A stretch of 64,000 nucleotides of DNA from an uncultured Elusimicrobium sp. (GTDB taxonomy: Bacteria > Elusimicrobiota > Elusimicrobia > Elusimicrobiales > Elusimicrobiaceae). The stretch is from contig CAMZDW010000001.1 in NCBI GenBank assembly GCA_947305555.1, positions 1-64,000 on the forward strand, in the 5' to 3' direction. The notes beneath the pieces are model-generated. The model was not told the DNA's origin. It saw only the letters and a list, made by a program, of their open reading frames with translations, and did not search any database. Shown piece after piece: positions 1 to 7,643 of the stretch. Within the stretch, counting starts at the first letter, position 1. The number at the start of each line of letters is the position of its first letter. A program made the translations under genes and the position numbers.

Positions 1-131
1 AGCGGAATATACGTTTCCACCATGGCTTCGTAAAACCAATCTTCTTCCAGGAAATCGGGATATTCCGGATGTTTAATAAACGGCAAGTGGGCGTGAAGTA
101 CAAGTGCTAAATAACCTTTTTCGTTTCCCAT
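1..131 (-). CDS. GH57 family glycoside hydrolase / 1,4-alpha-glucan branching enzyme, N-terminus only
   Basis: Partial gene: the reading frame opens at an ATG on the minus strand and runs off the left edge of the window. The 43 visible residues begin MGNEKGYLALVLHAHLPF and continue with 'HPEYPDFLEEDWFYEAMVETYIPL'. The 'LVLHAHLPF' followed by 'EE.W..EA..ETYIPL' is the characteristic start of GH57/DUF1957 branching enzymes, which form alpha-1,6 branches in glycogen-like glucans in the cytoplasm. Its ATG lies 2 bp after the stop of the DUF4912 gene, so the two are almost certainly co-transcribed, a pairing known in several phyla. Only the N-terminus is seen, so catalytic residues cannot be checked and alpha-amylase-type activity is not excluded. 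Confidence 0.8.
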   Translation of the reverse strand, partial: MGNEKGYLALVLHAHLPFIKHPEYPDFLEEDWFYEAMVETYIP

Positions 132-133
132 AC

Positions 134-1000
134 TTATTTCCCTTGCTCGCGCAGAGCCTTAATTTGAATGTGGCGCGTTTTGTCGCCTTTGGCATTGCGC
201 GCGTGAATGGGTAAATCTACTACGCTGCCGGCCGGTAAGTGCTGGCGAATAGAAAATTTCCCTTCTTTGAGTTCAATCTCTTTGCCATTAATGGTAACAA
301 TGGCATTTTTAGAAGCTGAACCATAAATGATAATTTCACAGTCAGCTTTGAGCCAAATATCTTCATCTTCTACTTTGTCCAAGTGTAGACTAAAGGAAGA
401 CCACGAACTAGGCGCCCCGGAAGAAGTAAGCTCGGTCAATTTCCAGCGTTGGCCGACTACATGCATTCGTTCGCTAGCCCCTAATCCAATATAATCGGCT
501 CCGGCCAATTTTAAGAGTTTTTGGAAATCGCCTTCCACAATCATCCACTTATCATCAATGATGTCCGAAATACGTCCTGGCGGAAGCGACGTAGCATTAC
601 TGCGTGAGACGAGGATGAATTGTCCGTCGGTGGTTAAGTACCCCAAATCTGCTACATATGCCCGGCCCGATTGAGGGGCGTTAATATACCAGCTGCGCGC
701 TTCAAAAATAACGGGCATATCGTAATAACAAACGGAATTTGTTCCATCAAAAAGGGCTACATCCGTTACATCATGCAAACGGATGATCGTGCGCGCTTGG
801 CGTAACGTTTCTTCCGGATATTGTTGTTTGATGCAGTCTAACGTGTTCTGGGTAATTTCCCAAAATAAGAACAACCAAGCCGGGTCTTTCGGCAACAAAT
901 AACTTTCCGTTTTTCCGTAGCCGACCGGAATATCGGCCTCAGCGGCCGGATCTTTTGTGATAGGTTCTTTGATAGAACCCGAAGAAGTAGCTTGCGACAT
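134..1000 (-). CDS. DUF4912 domain-containing protein
   Basis: A 288-residue cytoplasmic protein without signal peptide. After a short polar N-terminus, residues ~28-55 read 'YGKTESYLLPKDPAWLFLFWEIT', the signature opening of DUF4912 (a Rho-/SSAP-like fold). The middle contains 'RSWYINAPQSGRAYVADLGY', also typical of that family. The last ~70 residues look like a small beta-rich add-on ('CEIIIYGSASKNAIVTINGKEIELKEGKFSIRQHLPAGS'), resembling an Ig-like appendage. The start has a good RBS (GGTGAGG 9-13 bp upstream). It is the first gene of a unit with the GH57 enzyme. DUF4912 proteins often neighbour GH57 branching enzymes, so a role in glycogen metabolism is inferred from context; the biochemical function is unknown. 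Confidence 0.75.
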   Translation of the reverse strand: MSQATSSGSIKEPITKDPAAEADIPVGYGKTESYLLPKDPAWLFLFWEITQNTLDCIKQQYPEETLRQARTIIRLHDVTDVALFDGTNSVCYYDMPVIFEARSWYINAPQSGRAYVADLGYLTTDGQFILVSRSNATSLPPGRISDIIDDKWMIVEGDFQKLLKLAGADYIGLGASERMHVVGQRWKLTELTSSGAPSSWSSFSLHLDKVEDEDIWLKADCEIIIYGSASKNAIVTINGKEIELKEGKFSIRQHLPAGSVVDLPIHARNAKGDKTRHIQIKALREQGK

Positions 1001-1078
1001 ATTAAAACCTCACCCTATAAATTTTGTTCGTTCGTTAAGCCTATTTTATCTATTCTATTCTACCATTTTTAAGAGTGC

Positions 1079-1117
1079 AAAAAAAGCACCGCTAAATAGG
1101 AGGCGGTGCTTTTTTTA
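1079..1117 (-). terminator. Rho-independent terminator after the EamA transporter
   Basis: A GCACCGC/GCGGTGC stem is flanked by A-runs on the left and T-runs on the right, so it can terminate in either direction. It lies just beyond the stop of the minus-strand EamA gene and ends that transcript. It also separates it from the DUF4912 promoter region. Confidence 0.8.
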
Positions 1118-1130
1118 ATTAGTAAGGAAG

Positions 1131-2024
1131 TCAATTGACTTTCTTCTGGATCAGCCACAAACTGATAAAAATAAATATCATTCCTACCAGTTCGGGTAAA
1201 TGCGGGATGCGACCACGGAACAAAACATCTGTTCCCATGGCAATAATGGGAGAAAAATAAGTAACCGAAGCCATACGGGTAGCGCCCCACCGTTTTATCA
1301 GTGCAATCATTAGTAAGAAGGCAACCGCTGACGAAAATACACCGGCGCAAATAATGGAAAGAACGAGTTTTGTATTAAAAACCGCCCAAGAAGGAGTTGC
1401 CTCCGTTCCCAAAGAAATCAGTAGTAGGGCAACTGCTGCAAACAGATATTGATAGAACGTGTTTGCTTCCCAGGCAACCGTGTGATTATCTACCATAATT
1501 TTTTTCGTCATCACATTTCCCAAACCATAAGATAAAGCCATTACCAACAAAGCCCCGTATCCCCAAAGGGCCATTTTCCCGGCAGGAACATGGAGGGCGG
1601 CTTGCCATTGGGGGTGCATAATGACGAGCAGCCCGGCTAAGCCAATCAGCACGCCGGCGGCCCGGCGCCAGGTAAAGCGGTCTTCCCCCTTAAGTAAAAG
1701 GGCTCCGCCGATAAAACTCCAAATCGGCACAGTGCCGTTAAAAATTCCGGCAATGGTGGGCACGGTATATTGAATCCCCCAAGAAAGTGCCGCAAACGGG
1801 AGTAAAATGAGCATAAAACTAATCGCAATAGGCCGCCACAGTTCTTTGATAGGGCATTTGAAAGAAGCACGCCGTACGGTAAAAAATACGGTAAAGAATA
1901 ACAGCCCGGCCAATACCCGGTAGAATGCACCCCAATAAGGAGGCAGTACATCTACAATATTTTTGGAAGCCAAAAAGGCCGTTCCCCAACACATTGCCAA
2001 ACAAAATGCTAAAAAATAACTCAT
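1131..2024 (-). CDS. EamA/DMT-family inner-membrane transporter
   Basis: A 297-residue, very hydrophobic protein with about ten predicted transmembrane helices in two homologous halves, the EamA (drug/metabolite transporter) layout. The N-terminus 'FLAFCLAMCWGTAFLASKNIVDVLPPYWGAFYRVL' is the typical first EamA repeat. The second repeat starts near residue 155 ('WGYGALLVMALSYGLGNVMTKK'). These proteins export or import small metabolites; the substrate cannot be read from sequence. The ORF track starts at a TTG six bases earlier, but the AAGGAG box sits only 2 nt from that TTG and 8 nt from the ATG at 2024, so the ATG is chosen. Divergent from the metal ABC operon. Confidence 0.85.
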   Translation of the reverse strand: MSYFLAFCLAMCWGTAFLASKNIVDVLPPYWGAFYRVLAGLLFFTVFFTVRRASFKCPIKELWRPIAISFMLILLPFAALSWGIQYTVPTIAGIFNGTVPIWSFIGGALLLKGEDRFTWRRAAGVLIGLAGLLVIMHPQWQAALHVPAGKMALWGYGALLVMALSYGLGNVMTKKIMVDNHTVAWEANTFYQYLFAAVALLLISLGTEATPSWAVFNTKLVLSIICAGVFSSAVAFLLMIALIKRWGATRMASVTYFSPIIAMGTDVLFRGRIPHLPELVGMIFIFISLWLIQKKVN

Positions 2025-2096
2025 CCTCAAATCTCCTTTTTTATATTGTAGTAAATTTTGGAAATTTTAAATCCGCGAATAAGGTTTAATAAATCG

Positions 2097-2102
2097 TATA
2101 AT
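2097..2102 (+). promoter_or_regulatory. -10 box TATAAT for the metal ABC operon, predicted leaderless start
   Basis: A perfect TATAAT ends 7 bp before the ATG at 2110, placing +1 at 2109-2110. An AGGAG sequence abuts the ATG with no spacer, so it is badly placed for Shine-Dalgarno pairing. No convincing -35 is visible. Confidence 0.55.
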
Positions 2103-2109
2103 ATAGGAG

Positions 2110-3000
2110 ATGAAAAAAATCGTTTTTTTATTACTTACGCTACTTATTCTAGGTAGTTTGTTTTGGTGGGGAGTAAAACGAAGTGCTCCCTCGGTTAAAA
2201 CGGAACCTCGGTTGGTGGTGTCCGGATATGTACCCTATACCCTAGCCAAACAAATCGCTGGGGACAGTGCCGAAATTTTAATGCTCCTGCCACCGGGCGC
2301 AGAACCTCACTCCTTTGAGCCTACGCCAGGTGTTTTGATCGCGCTGAATCAAGCGGATGCGTTTATTTATATATCAGATGAATTGGAACCGTGGGCCAAG
2401 GAGTTAGCTCAAACAGTAGGAGCTAGAACGCAGGTATTAGCATTGGCAAAATCTTTTCCGACAGTGCAAGATCCGCACGTTTGGATGAATATCCAACAGG
2501 CCCAACTTATGGCTTATCAAATTGCAGCTTTACTGGCCAAAATCGCGCCTCAAAATAGGGCCGTAACGGATGAAAATTATTTCAAACTAGCTAGCGAATT
2601 GGACGATTTGCAAACTCAATTTTCCCAAGCGCTAGCTACTTGTAAGTACCATGAAGTGGTACATATTGGCCACTTGGCATTTGGCAATTTGTTGCAACCG
2701 TACGGATTGACGTTAACGGCTTTGTCCGGTACCGCCCATGAAGGCGAACATTCGGTCAAGAAATTAACCGAACTCATACGTGAGATTAAAGACAAACAAC
2801 TGCCGGCTATTTTTACGGAAGAATCCGTTTCACCCGGTCTGTCCCGGACAGTGGCTACCGAAACGGGTGTACAAATTTTGCCGCTTTATTCTATTGAACA
2901 TATTTCCAAACAAGATTTTGAAAATCAAGTAACTTATGCGGAACTGATGCGGCGTAATTTACAAAGTCTAACTCGGGGGCTGATATGTCAAGCGTCTTAA
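2110..3000 (+). CDS. Metal (zinc/manganese) ABC transporter substrate-binding protein
   Basis: A 296-residue ZnuA/TroA-like (cluster A-I) periplasmic metal-binding protein. Residues 1-22 form an N-terminal hydrophobic anchor or signal ('KKIVFLLLTLLILGSLFWWGV'); no lipobox cysteine is obvious. Metal-ligand motifs are 'PHSFEPTP' (first His, ~residue 67), 'DPHVWMN' (second), 'HIGHLAFGNLLQPYGL' (third) and a C-terminal acidic ligand region ('IFTEESVSPGLSRTVA'). The acidic/His-rich loop typical of ZnuA is absent, so zinc versus manganese stays open. It is first in a tight operon: the ATPase ATG overlaps its last 16 bases, and the permease follows. It delivers the metal ion to the permease in the inner membrane. 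Confidence 0.88.
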   Translation: MKKIVFLLLTLLILGSLFWWGVKRSAPSVKTEPRLVVSGYVPYTLAKQIAGDSAEILMLLPPGAEPHSFEPTPGVLIALNQADAFIYISDELEPWAKELAQTVGARTQVLALAKSFPTVQDPHVWMNIQQAQLMAYQIAALLAKIAPQNRAVTDENYFKLASELDDLQTQFSQALATCKYHEVVHIGHLAFGNLLQPYGLTLTALSGTAHEGEHSVKKLTELIREIKDKQLPAIFTEESVSPGLSRTVATETGVQILPLYSIEHISKQDFENQVTYAELMRRNLQSLTRGLICQAS

Positions 3001-3779
3001 AAACCGAGAATTTGTCTTTTGCCTATGAGCGCATCAACGTGTTGGAAAATATTTCGTTTGATGTACAAGCTGGGGATTATGTAGGGATTATCGGCCCTAA
3101 CGGAGGGGGAAAAACGACTCTGTTAAAAGTAATACTCGGCTTGGAAAAAGGGAAAGGTTCCATTCGTTGGTTTGGTACACCAAGCGCTCAATTTAAGGAC
3201 TGGTGGAAGATTGGGTATTTGGCACAAAAAAGCCCGGTTTCTCAGTCACGTTTTCCGATTTCGGCCGAAGAAGTCGTACTTATGGGATTGGCCGAACGAT
3301 GCGGGAGTGGGGTAAGTGTTGGGGAACTAAAAAGTATTTATGAAGCCATGCAGCAAACTAATACCCGGCAATATGTAGGAAAACTTTTCCACGATTTATC
3401 CATTGGCCAGCAACAACGCGTATTGTTGGCACGAGCATTGGTTAGCCGGCCACAAGTGCTGATTCTGGATGAACCGTCTACGGCGTTGGATGCCTCCTCG
3501 CGTGAGATGTTTTTTAATTTGCTGGGGGAGTTAAATCAAAAACACGGTGTAACCATTTTGCTGATTACTCATGATACCGGTGAAGTGGGAAAGCATATTT
3601 CCAAATTTATGTACATTGATAAACGCTTGGTATTTTTCGGTACCAAAGAGGAATTTTGTCATTCACCCGAAGTAGCCAAACAGTTGGGAGCTTTTGCTCA
3701 ACACACTATTGACCATTTGCACAATCGTCACGGGCATTGTCCGCTGGGCGATTCGTGCGTGGAGTGCCACCATGATTAG
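2985..3779 (+). CDS. Metal ABC transporter ATP-binding protein with Cys/His tail
   Basis: A 264-residue ZnuC-like ABC ATPase. Walker A 'GPNGGGKTT' is at ~residue 37, the signature 'LSIGQQQR' at ~138, Walker B 'VLILDEPST' at ~158, and the H-loop 'LLITHD' at ~192. It powers import of the metal bound by the preceding protein. Unusually, it ends in a ~25-residue tail containing H-L-H-N-R-H-G-H-C-P-L-G-D-S-C and then C-x2-C-H-H-D, which looks able to bind a metal. The start overlaps the substrate-binding gene by 16 bp, and the stop overlaps the permease start by 8 bp, implying translational coupling. Assignment to the metal-transport family is firm from context; the tail's role is inference. Confidence 0.88.
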   Translation: MSSVLKTENLSFAYERINVLENISFDVQAGDYVGIIGPNGGGKTTLLKVILGLEKGKGSIRWFGTPSAQFKDWWKIGYLAQKSPVSQSRFPISAEEVVLMGLAERCGSGVSVGELKSIYEAMQQTNTRQYVGKLFHDLSIGQQQRVLLARALVSRPQVLILDEPSTALDASSREMFFNLLGELNQKHGVTILLITHDTGEVGKHISKFMYIDKRLVFFGTKEEFCHSPEVAKQLGAFAQHTIDHLHNRHGHCPLGDSCVECHHD

Positions 3780-4590
3780 TGAATTTTTAAGTTACGGTTT
3801 TGTACAGAAAGGTTTATTAGCCGGTAGTTTGGTAGCGGCTTCGTGTGCAATCCTGGGTGTGTTTTTGGTGTTAAAGCGTTTGTCTTTAATCGGGGATGGA
3901 ATGAGCCACGTGTGTTTAACTGGGGTGGCTGTGGCTTTATTAACTTCCGCTAATCCGGTGTATGTGTCGGTACCGGTAGTGATGATTTCTTCCTTAGGGA
4001 TCATGAAACTGACACAAAAATTCCGTATTTACGGAGATGCTGCGATTGGAATTGTCAGTGCGGCCGGATTGTCGGTCGGGCTTTTGATTACAGCGCTTGC
4101 CGGTGGGTTTAATACCGATTTACTGAGCTTTTTATTTGGGAGTATTTTGACTGTTTCCTGGACAGAAGCTGCCCTGTGCGGTGGCCTCTTAGCGGTTATT
4201 TTGATTTTACTCCATGTTTTTTTCCGCGCATTAACGTCTACCTGTTTTGATGAGCCGTTTGCTAAAACACGCGGTATTTCGGTACAGTCGGTCAATACGG
4301 TATTGGTGGTAATCACTTCGGTAGCGGTGGTGCTGGCCTTTAAAGTGGTGGGGATTTTTCTTATTTCGGCGCTTTTAATTATTCCGCCTGTTTCTGCACT
4401 ACTTGTTTCGCGTACTTTCAAGCAGGTATTGTGGAAGGCTGTTATCTTTAGTGTAGGATGTGTGTGGACGGGAATATTCATTTCGTTTATGTGGGACATC
4501 CCATCCGGGGCGGCTATTATTCTGATGAATTTGGCGGTGCTTAGTAGTTGTTTTGGCTGGTCTAAAATAAGAGGAAAACAGCATGACTAA
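3772..4590 (+). CDS. Metal ABC transporter permease
   Basis: A 272-residue ZnuB/TroC-like (ABC-3 family) inner-membrane permease with about eight hydrophobic helices. The segment 'ISEFLSYGFVQKGLLAGSLVAASCAILGVFLVLKRLSLIGDGMSH' is the classic ABC-3 N-terminus, including the 'GD.MSH' motif. The ORF track opens 26 codons upstream inside the ATPase gene; I choose the ATG at 3772, which overlaps the ATPase stop (ATGATTAG) and has GGAG 8 bp upstream. It forms the membrane pore of the importer with the two preceding products. Confidence 0.88.
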   Translation: MISEFLSYGFVQKGLLAGSLVAASCAILGVFLVLKRLSLIGDGMSHVCLTGVAVALLTSANPVYVSVPVVMISSLGIMKLTQKFRIYGDAAIGIVSAAGLSVGLLITALAGGFNTDLLSFLFGSILTVSWTEAALCGGLLAVILILLHVFFRALTSTCFDEPFAKTRGISVQSVNTVLVVITSVAVVLAFKVVGIFLISALLIIPPVSALLVSRTFKQVLWKAVIFSVGCVWTGIFISFMWDIPSGAAIILMNLAVLSSCFGWSKIRGKQHD

Positions 4591-5215
4591 AAAAGAGATC
4601 CTGCCGCTTTTAAAAGAACTAAAAAAACTCTATCCGAAGCATGTTATTCCTTTACACCACCAAAACGCATGGCAACTATTGTGTGCAGTGATTTTATCTG
4701 CGCAATGTACCGATGCACGTGTCAATACGATTACGCCTCATCTATTTAAGAAATATCCCACCGTGTATGACTTGGCAAAGGCCGATATCAAAGAGGTGGA
4801 AAAAATTATTCATTCCGCAGGGTTTTTCCATAGTAAAGCCCTTAGCTTAATTGAAATGTCTAAGCGGATTTGTGAGGCATATGGCGGCGAAGTACCGCAA
4901 ACCATGGATGATTTATTAACCCTTCGGGGCGTAGCGCGCAAGACGGCCAACGTGATGTTAGGGGATTACTTCAAAAAGCCAGCCGGAATTGTGGTAGATA
5001 CGCACGTGAAACGTTTAGCTTTTCGCTTGGGACTGACGAAAAACACTGATCCCGTTAAAATAGAGAAAGACTTAACTAAAATTATTCCCTATGAGTATTG
5101 GGGATGGATTGCAATCGCGCTTATTTTGCATGGGCGCAGTATTTGCCCGGCTCGTAAGCCAAATTGCGCGCAGTGTACACTAGCTAAATTTTGTAAGCGG
5201 CATGGTGTCGCTTAA
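4583..5215 (+). CDS. nth: Endonuclease III (DNA glycosylase/AP lyase)
   Basis: A 210-residue protein of standard Nth length. The helix-hairpin-helix with catalytic Lys is visible as 'LRGVARKTANVML' (~residue 110-122), the catalytic Asp in 'VVDTHVKRLAFRLGL' (~138), and the [4Fe-4S] cluster ligands at the C-terminus as C-x6-C-x2-C-x5-C ('CPARKPNCAQCTLAKFC'). It removes oxidised pyrimidines from DNA in base excision repair. The ATG overlaps the permease stop by 8 bp and has AGAGG upstream, so it is the last gene of the metal-importer operon, an incidental partnership as far as I can tell. A bidirectional terminator follows. Confidence 0.95.
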   Translation: MTKKEILPLLKELKKLYPKHVIPLHHQNAWQLLCAVILSAQCTDARVNTITPHLFKKYPTVYDLAKADIKEVEKIIHSAGFFHSKALSLIEMSKRICEAYGGEVPQTMDDLLTLRGVARKTANVMLGDYFKKPAGIVVDTHVKRLAFRLGLTKNTDPVKIEKDLTKIIPYEYWGWIAIALILHGRSICPARKPNCAQCTLAKFCKRHGVA

Positions 5216-5240
5216 AAACAACATTGATTGTAAAAATAAT

Positions 5241-5268
5241 AAAGGCCTGAACTTTTATTCAGGCCTTT
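5241..5268. terminator. Bidirectional terminator between nth and the secreted HExxH gene
   Basis: A perfect 11-bp stem AAAGGCCTGAA/TTCAGGCCTTT with a 6-nt loop separates two convergent genes. It is A-rich on the left and T-rich on the right. Confidence 0.85.
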
Positions 5269-5273
5269 GTCTA

Positions 5274-6371
5274 TTAATAATATCCGGTCGGAGCGGGCGG
5301 TGCCGGGTAGGGTTGTAGTAGATTTAGCAAGAGTGCTTTTATTTTGCTTGTATTCTTTTGCAAGTACTTTTCATAACTGTCAGAATACTTTTTCCATTCC
5401 CGACTCTTAGATCCTTTAGGCAGTGAAGCAACTTGGTCTAGTTGATTTAAAAAATCATCCAAAAAACCAGCCACATTTTCCTGTTGCTCCGGAAGTACAT
5501 TAATCAATTTAACGTACTTTCTTAAGGAGACGGGCTGCCCGTTGAACAACAATTTACCACGATAAATATCTATAAGATCCGTTAGCAAAACATCCAAGGT
5601 AAAGGAAGAAAGTTCCAACTTCGCAGCTGTAACAGGACGCAAATTTTGAGCATCTAACATATCGGCAAAGGTATCTTGTTGTAATAGAGCAAAAAGTCCC
5701 TGGGCATAAGACCAAGACAAACTTTGTGTGCCACGCAGCTCGTTGACCAAATTGCGGGTACCTTGTGGCGAGTCAGAAGGATGGGTTGGTAAGCCATAAA
5801 AGAGCTGGGCAGATAAAGGCACTAATTCGGATAAATTATCTTCCGGGGATTCGGAAACAATCCCATAACAGATGAAGGGAATCATATGGGCCCCTTCGTG
5901 GATGCCGCTGTCGACAGTTTGTACAAAAGAATTTTCCAGGGAAATATTGATTTGCCGTGTACCGGCAGATGAATTATATGCCGGAAGGAGAGCTACTTTA
6001 TGTACTTGATTTAGGTTCTCTTTACAATGAGAAGCTGTATAATATACACCTAAAAAACCGGCGAGTATTGTTACATCCTCGGAATTTTTCGGGGGGAATG
6101 AAGTATATTCATCTATGTATTTTTCATTAAAAATTTTTGTTAGAGTGGCTTCATTTTGTTTCACCCATTTCAAAAAATTATCTACCCGATACCATCCGTT
6201 GGTATGGCTCGGATCTGAAAAATTGTTATGTTTATAATAGGATTCAATGTTCTTGCGCGTGAATCGATACAGCGAAAAATCGTCCCTTGCAGGCGCATTC
6301 AATTGCTGTGCATTGACGGGCACAGAGAAAAAAGTAAATATTATAATAAAACTAATGACTTTGTTTAGCAT
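5274..6371 (-). CDS. Secreted protein with HExxH motif (putative metallopeptidase-like), unrecognised family
   Basis: I do not recognise a named family. The protein is 365 residues when started at the ATG at 6371. That start gives a clean signal peptide (MLNKVISFIIIFTFFSVPVNA, cleavage before QQ), whereas the track start adds a 28-residue non-signal-like extension. Residues ~153-166 contain 'GIHEGAHMIPF', an HExxH zinc-protease signature, with acidic residues ~20 positions downstream ('SESPEDNLSEL') that could supply the third ligand. The rest is alpha-helical, with a proline/tyrosine-rich C-terminus (PAPPAPTGYY). The gene has its own TTGAAA-17-TATAAT promoter with no leader. Periplasmic or exported location is likely; peptidase activity is a guess from one motif. 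Confidence 0.7.
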   Translation of the reverse strand: MLNKVISFIIIFTFFSVPVNAQQLNAPARDDFSLYRFTRKNIESYYKHNNFSDPSHTNGWYRVDNFLKWVKQNEATLTKIFNEKYIDEYTSFPPKNSEDVTILAGFLGVYYTASHCKENLNQVHKVALLPAYNSSAGTRQINISLENSFVQTVDSGIHEGAHMIPFICYGIVSESPEDNLSELVPLSAQLFYGLPTHPSDSPQGTRNLVNELRGTQSLSWSYAQGLFALLQQDTFADMLDAQNLRPVTAAKLELSSFTLDVLLTDLIDIYRGKLLFNGQPVSLRKYVKLINVLPEQQENVAGFLDDFLNQLDQVASLPKGSKSREWKKYSDSYEKYLQKNTSKIKALLLNLLQPYPAPPAPTGYY

Positions 6372-6377
6372 ATACTC

Positions 6378-6406
6378 ATTATAAGAGTTCTTTTTCGTAT
6401 TTTCAA
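6378..6406 (-). promoter_or_regulatory. Sigma-70-type leaderless promoter of the HExxH gene
   Basis: On the minus strand TTGAAA (6406-6401) is separated by exactly 17 bp from TATAAT (6383-6378). The expected +1 is the A of the ATG at 6371. No Shine-Dalgarno lies upstream of that ATG. Confidence 0.75.
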
Positions 6407-6410
6407 GTGT

Positions 6411-6446
6411 CAAAAAGGCAGAGGCAAAAGTATTATGCCCCTGCCT
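6411..6446 (-). terminator. Terminator of the oadB transcript
   Basis: On the minus strand an AGGCAGGGGC/GCCTCTGCCT stem with one mismatch is followed by a T run (TTTTTG). It lies directly after the oadB stop codon. Confidence 0.75.
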
Positions 6447-6465
6447 ATAAAACATGAAGGAATTT

Positions 6466-7632
6466 TTATTTCCCCAGTAACGCCAGGAGTACGCCAGCCG
6501 CTACCGCACTGCCGATTACGCCCGCCACGTTGGGGCCCATCGCGTGCATCAGCAGGTAGTTTTGCTTATCGTATTCCAAACCGACTTTGTTGGAAACACG
6601 TGCGGCCATCGGAACAGCGGAAACACCGGCCGAACCGATAAGCGGGTTGATTTTCGTTTTGCTAAAGCAGTTCATCAGTTTAGCCAGTAACACACCGGAA
6701 GCCGTGGCCACGGAGAAGGCAATAATGCCCAGTACCAAGATGCCGAGCGTTTCGGTGGTCAAGAAGTGATCATATTGGAGTTTGGAACCAACCGATAAAC
6801 CAAGCAAAATCGTTACGATATTGCAAAATTCGTTTTGCAACGTTTTGCTCAAACGTTCGGCCACGCCGGATTCTTTGACTAAGTTACCAAACGTAAGTGC
6901 GCCGATTAAGGGAGCCGCGGAAGGCAGTAAAAATGCACACAAAAGCAAAATCACGAGCGGGAATAAGATTTTTTCGCGTTTAGATACAGCGCGAAGTTGC
7001 GTCATGCGAATTTTGCGTTCGGCATCTGTCGTCAAAAGTTTCATAATCGGCGGTTGGATGACCGGCACGAGCGCCATGTATGAATAAGCCGCAACGGCAA
7101 TAGAGCCCAAGAGTTGCGGTGCTAGACGGGCTGTTAGGTAAATGGAAGTCGGGCCGTCCGCTCCGCCGATAATACCGATAGAAGCAGCCTCTTTAAGCCC
7201 AAAGGCAAAGAGTTGTTTGTCCCCAATGTAAATGTAAGACAATGCCACCGCGCCAACGAGCGTAGCAAAAATACCAAATTGTGCCGCTCCGCCCAATAGC
7301 GCCATTTTCGGGTTGGCAATCAGCGGTCCAAAGTCGGTCATCGCGCCTACCGCCATAAAGATAAATAGCGGGAACAACCCGGTGTTAATTCCGGCATTAA
7401 ATACAATGCCTAAAAAGCCATTCGGCCCAGCAATAGCTTCGCCGGGTGGCATGGGGATATTGGCCAAAAGTCCGCCAAAGGCAATCGGAATTAAGAGTAG
7501 CGGTTCAAATTGCTTTTTGATGCCCAGCCACAAGAGGAACAAACAAACGGCAATCATAACCCCTTGTTGCCATACCATGGAATAGATCCCGGTTGTTTGC
7601 CATATTTGGAAAAATGCTTGTGTGAAATCCAT
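6466..7632 (-). CDS. oadB: Sodium-pumping decarboxylase beta subunit (oxaloacetate/methylmalonyl-CoA type)
   Basis: A 388-residue integral membrane protein with about ten helices. The family hallmark '[16 protein letters not shown]' (~residue 150-165) contains the Na+-coordinating Asp, and the C-terminal half has the typical '[23 protein letters not shown]' and '[22 protein letters not shown]'. The beta subunit decarboxylates carboxybiotin on the alpha subunit and couples this to Na+ export, building a sodium-motive force. It is last in the operon birA-oadG-oadA-oadB, 11 bp after oadA, and is followed by a terminator. It has a good AGGGG RBS. Oxaloacetate versus methylmalonyl- or glutaconyl-CoA specificity is set by the alpha subunit, which here is the oxaloacetate/pyruvate type. 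Confidence 0.92.
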   Translation of the reverse strand: MDFTQAFFQIWQTTGIYSMVWQQGVMIAVCLFLLWLGIKKQFEPLLLIPIAFGGLLANIPMPPGEAIAGPNGFLGIVFNAGINTGLFPLFIFMAVGAMTDFGPLIANPKMALLGGAAQFGIFATLVGAVALSYIYIGDKQLFAFGLKEAASIGIIGGADGPTSIYLTARLAPQLLGSIAVAAYSYMALVPVIQPPIMKLLTTDAERKIRMTQLRAVSKREKILFPLVILLLCAFLLPSAAPLIGALTFGNLVKESGVAERLSKTLQNEFCNIVTILLGLSVGSKLQYDHFLTTETLGILVLGIIAFSVATASGVLLAKLMNCFSKTKINPLIGSAGVSAVPMAARVSNKVGLEYDKQNYLLMHAMGPNVAGVIGSAVAAGVLLALLGK

Positions 7633-7643
7633 AGCGTTTCCCC

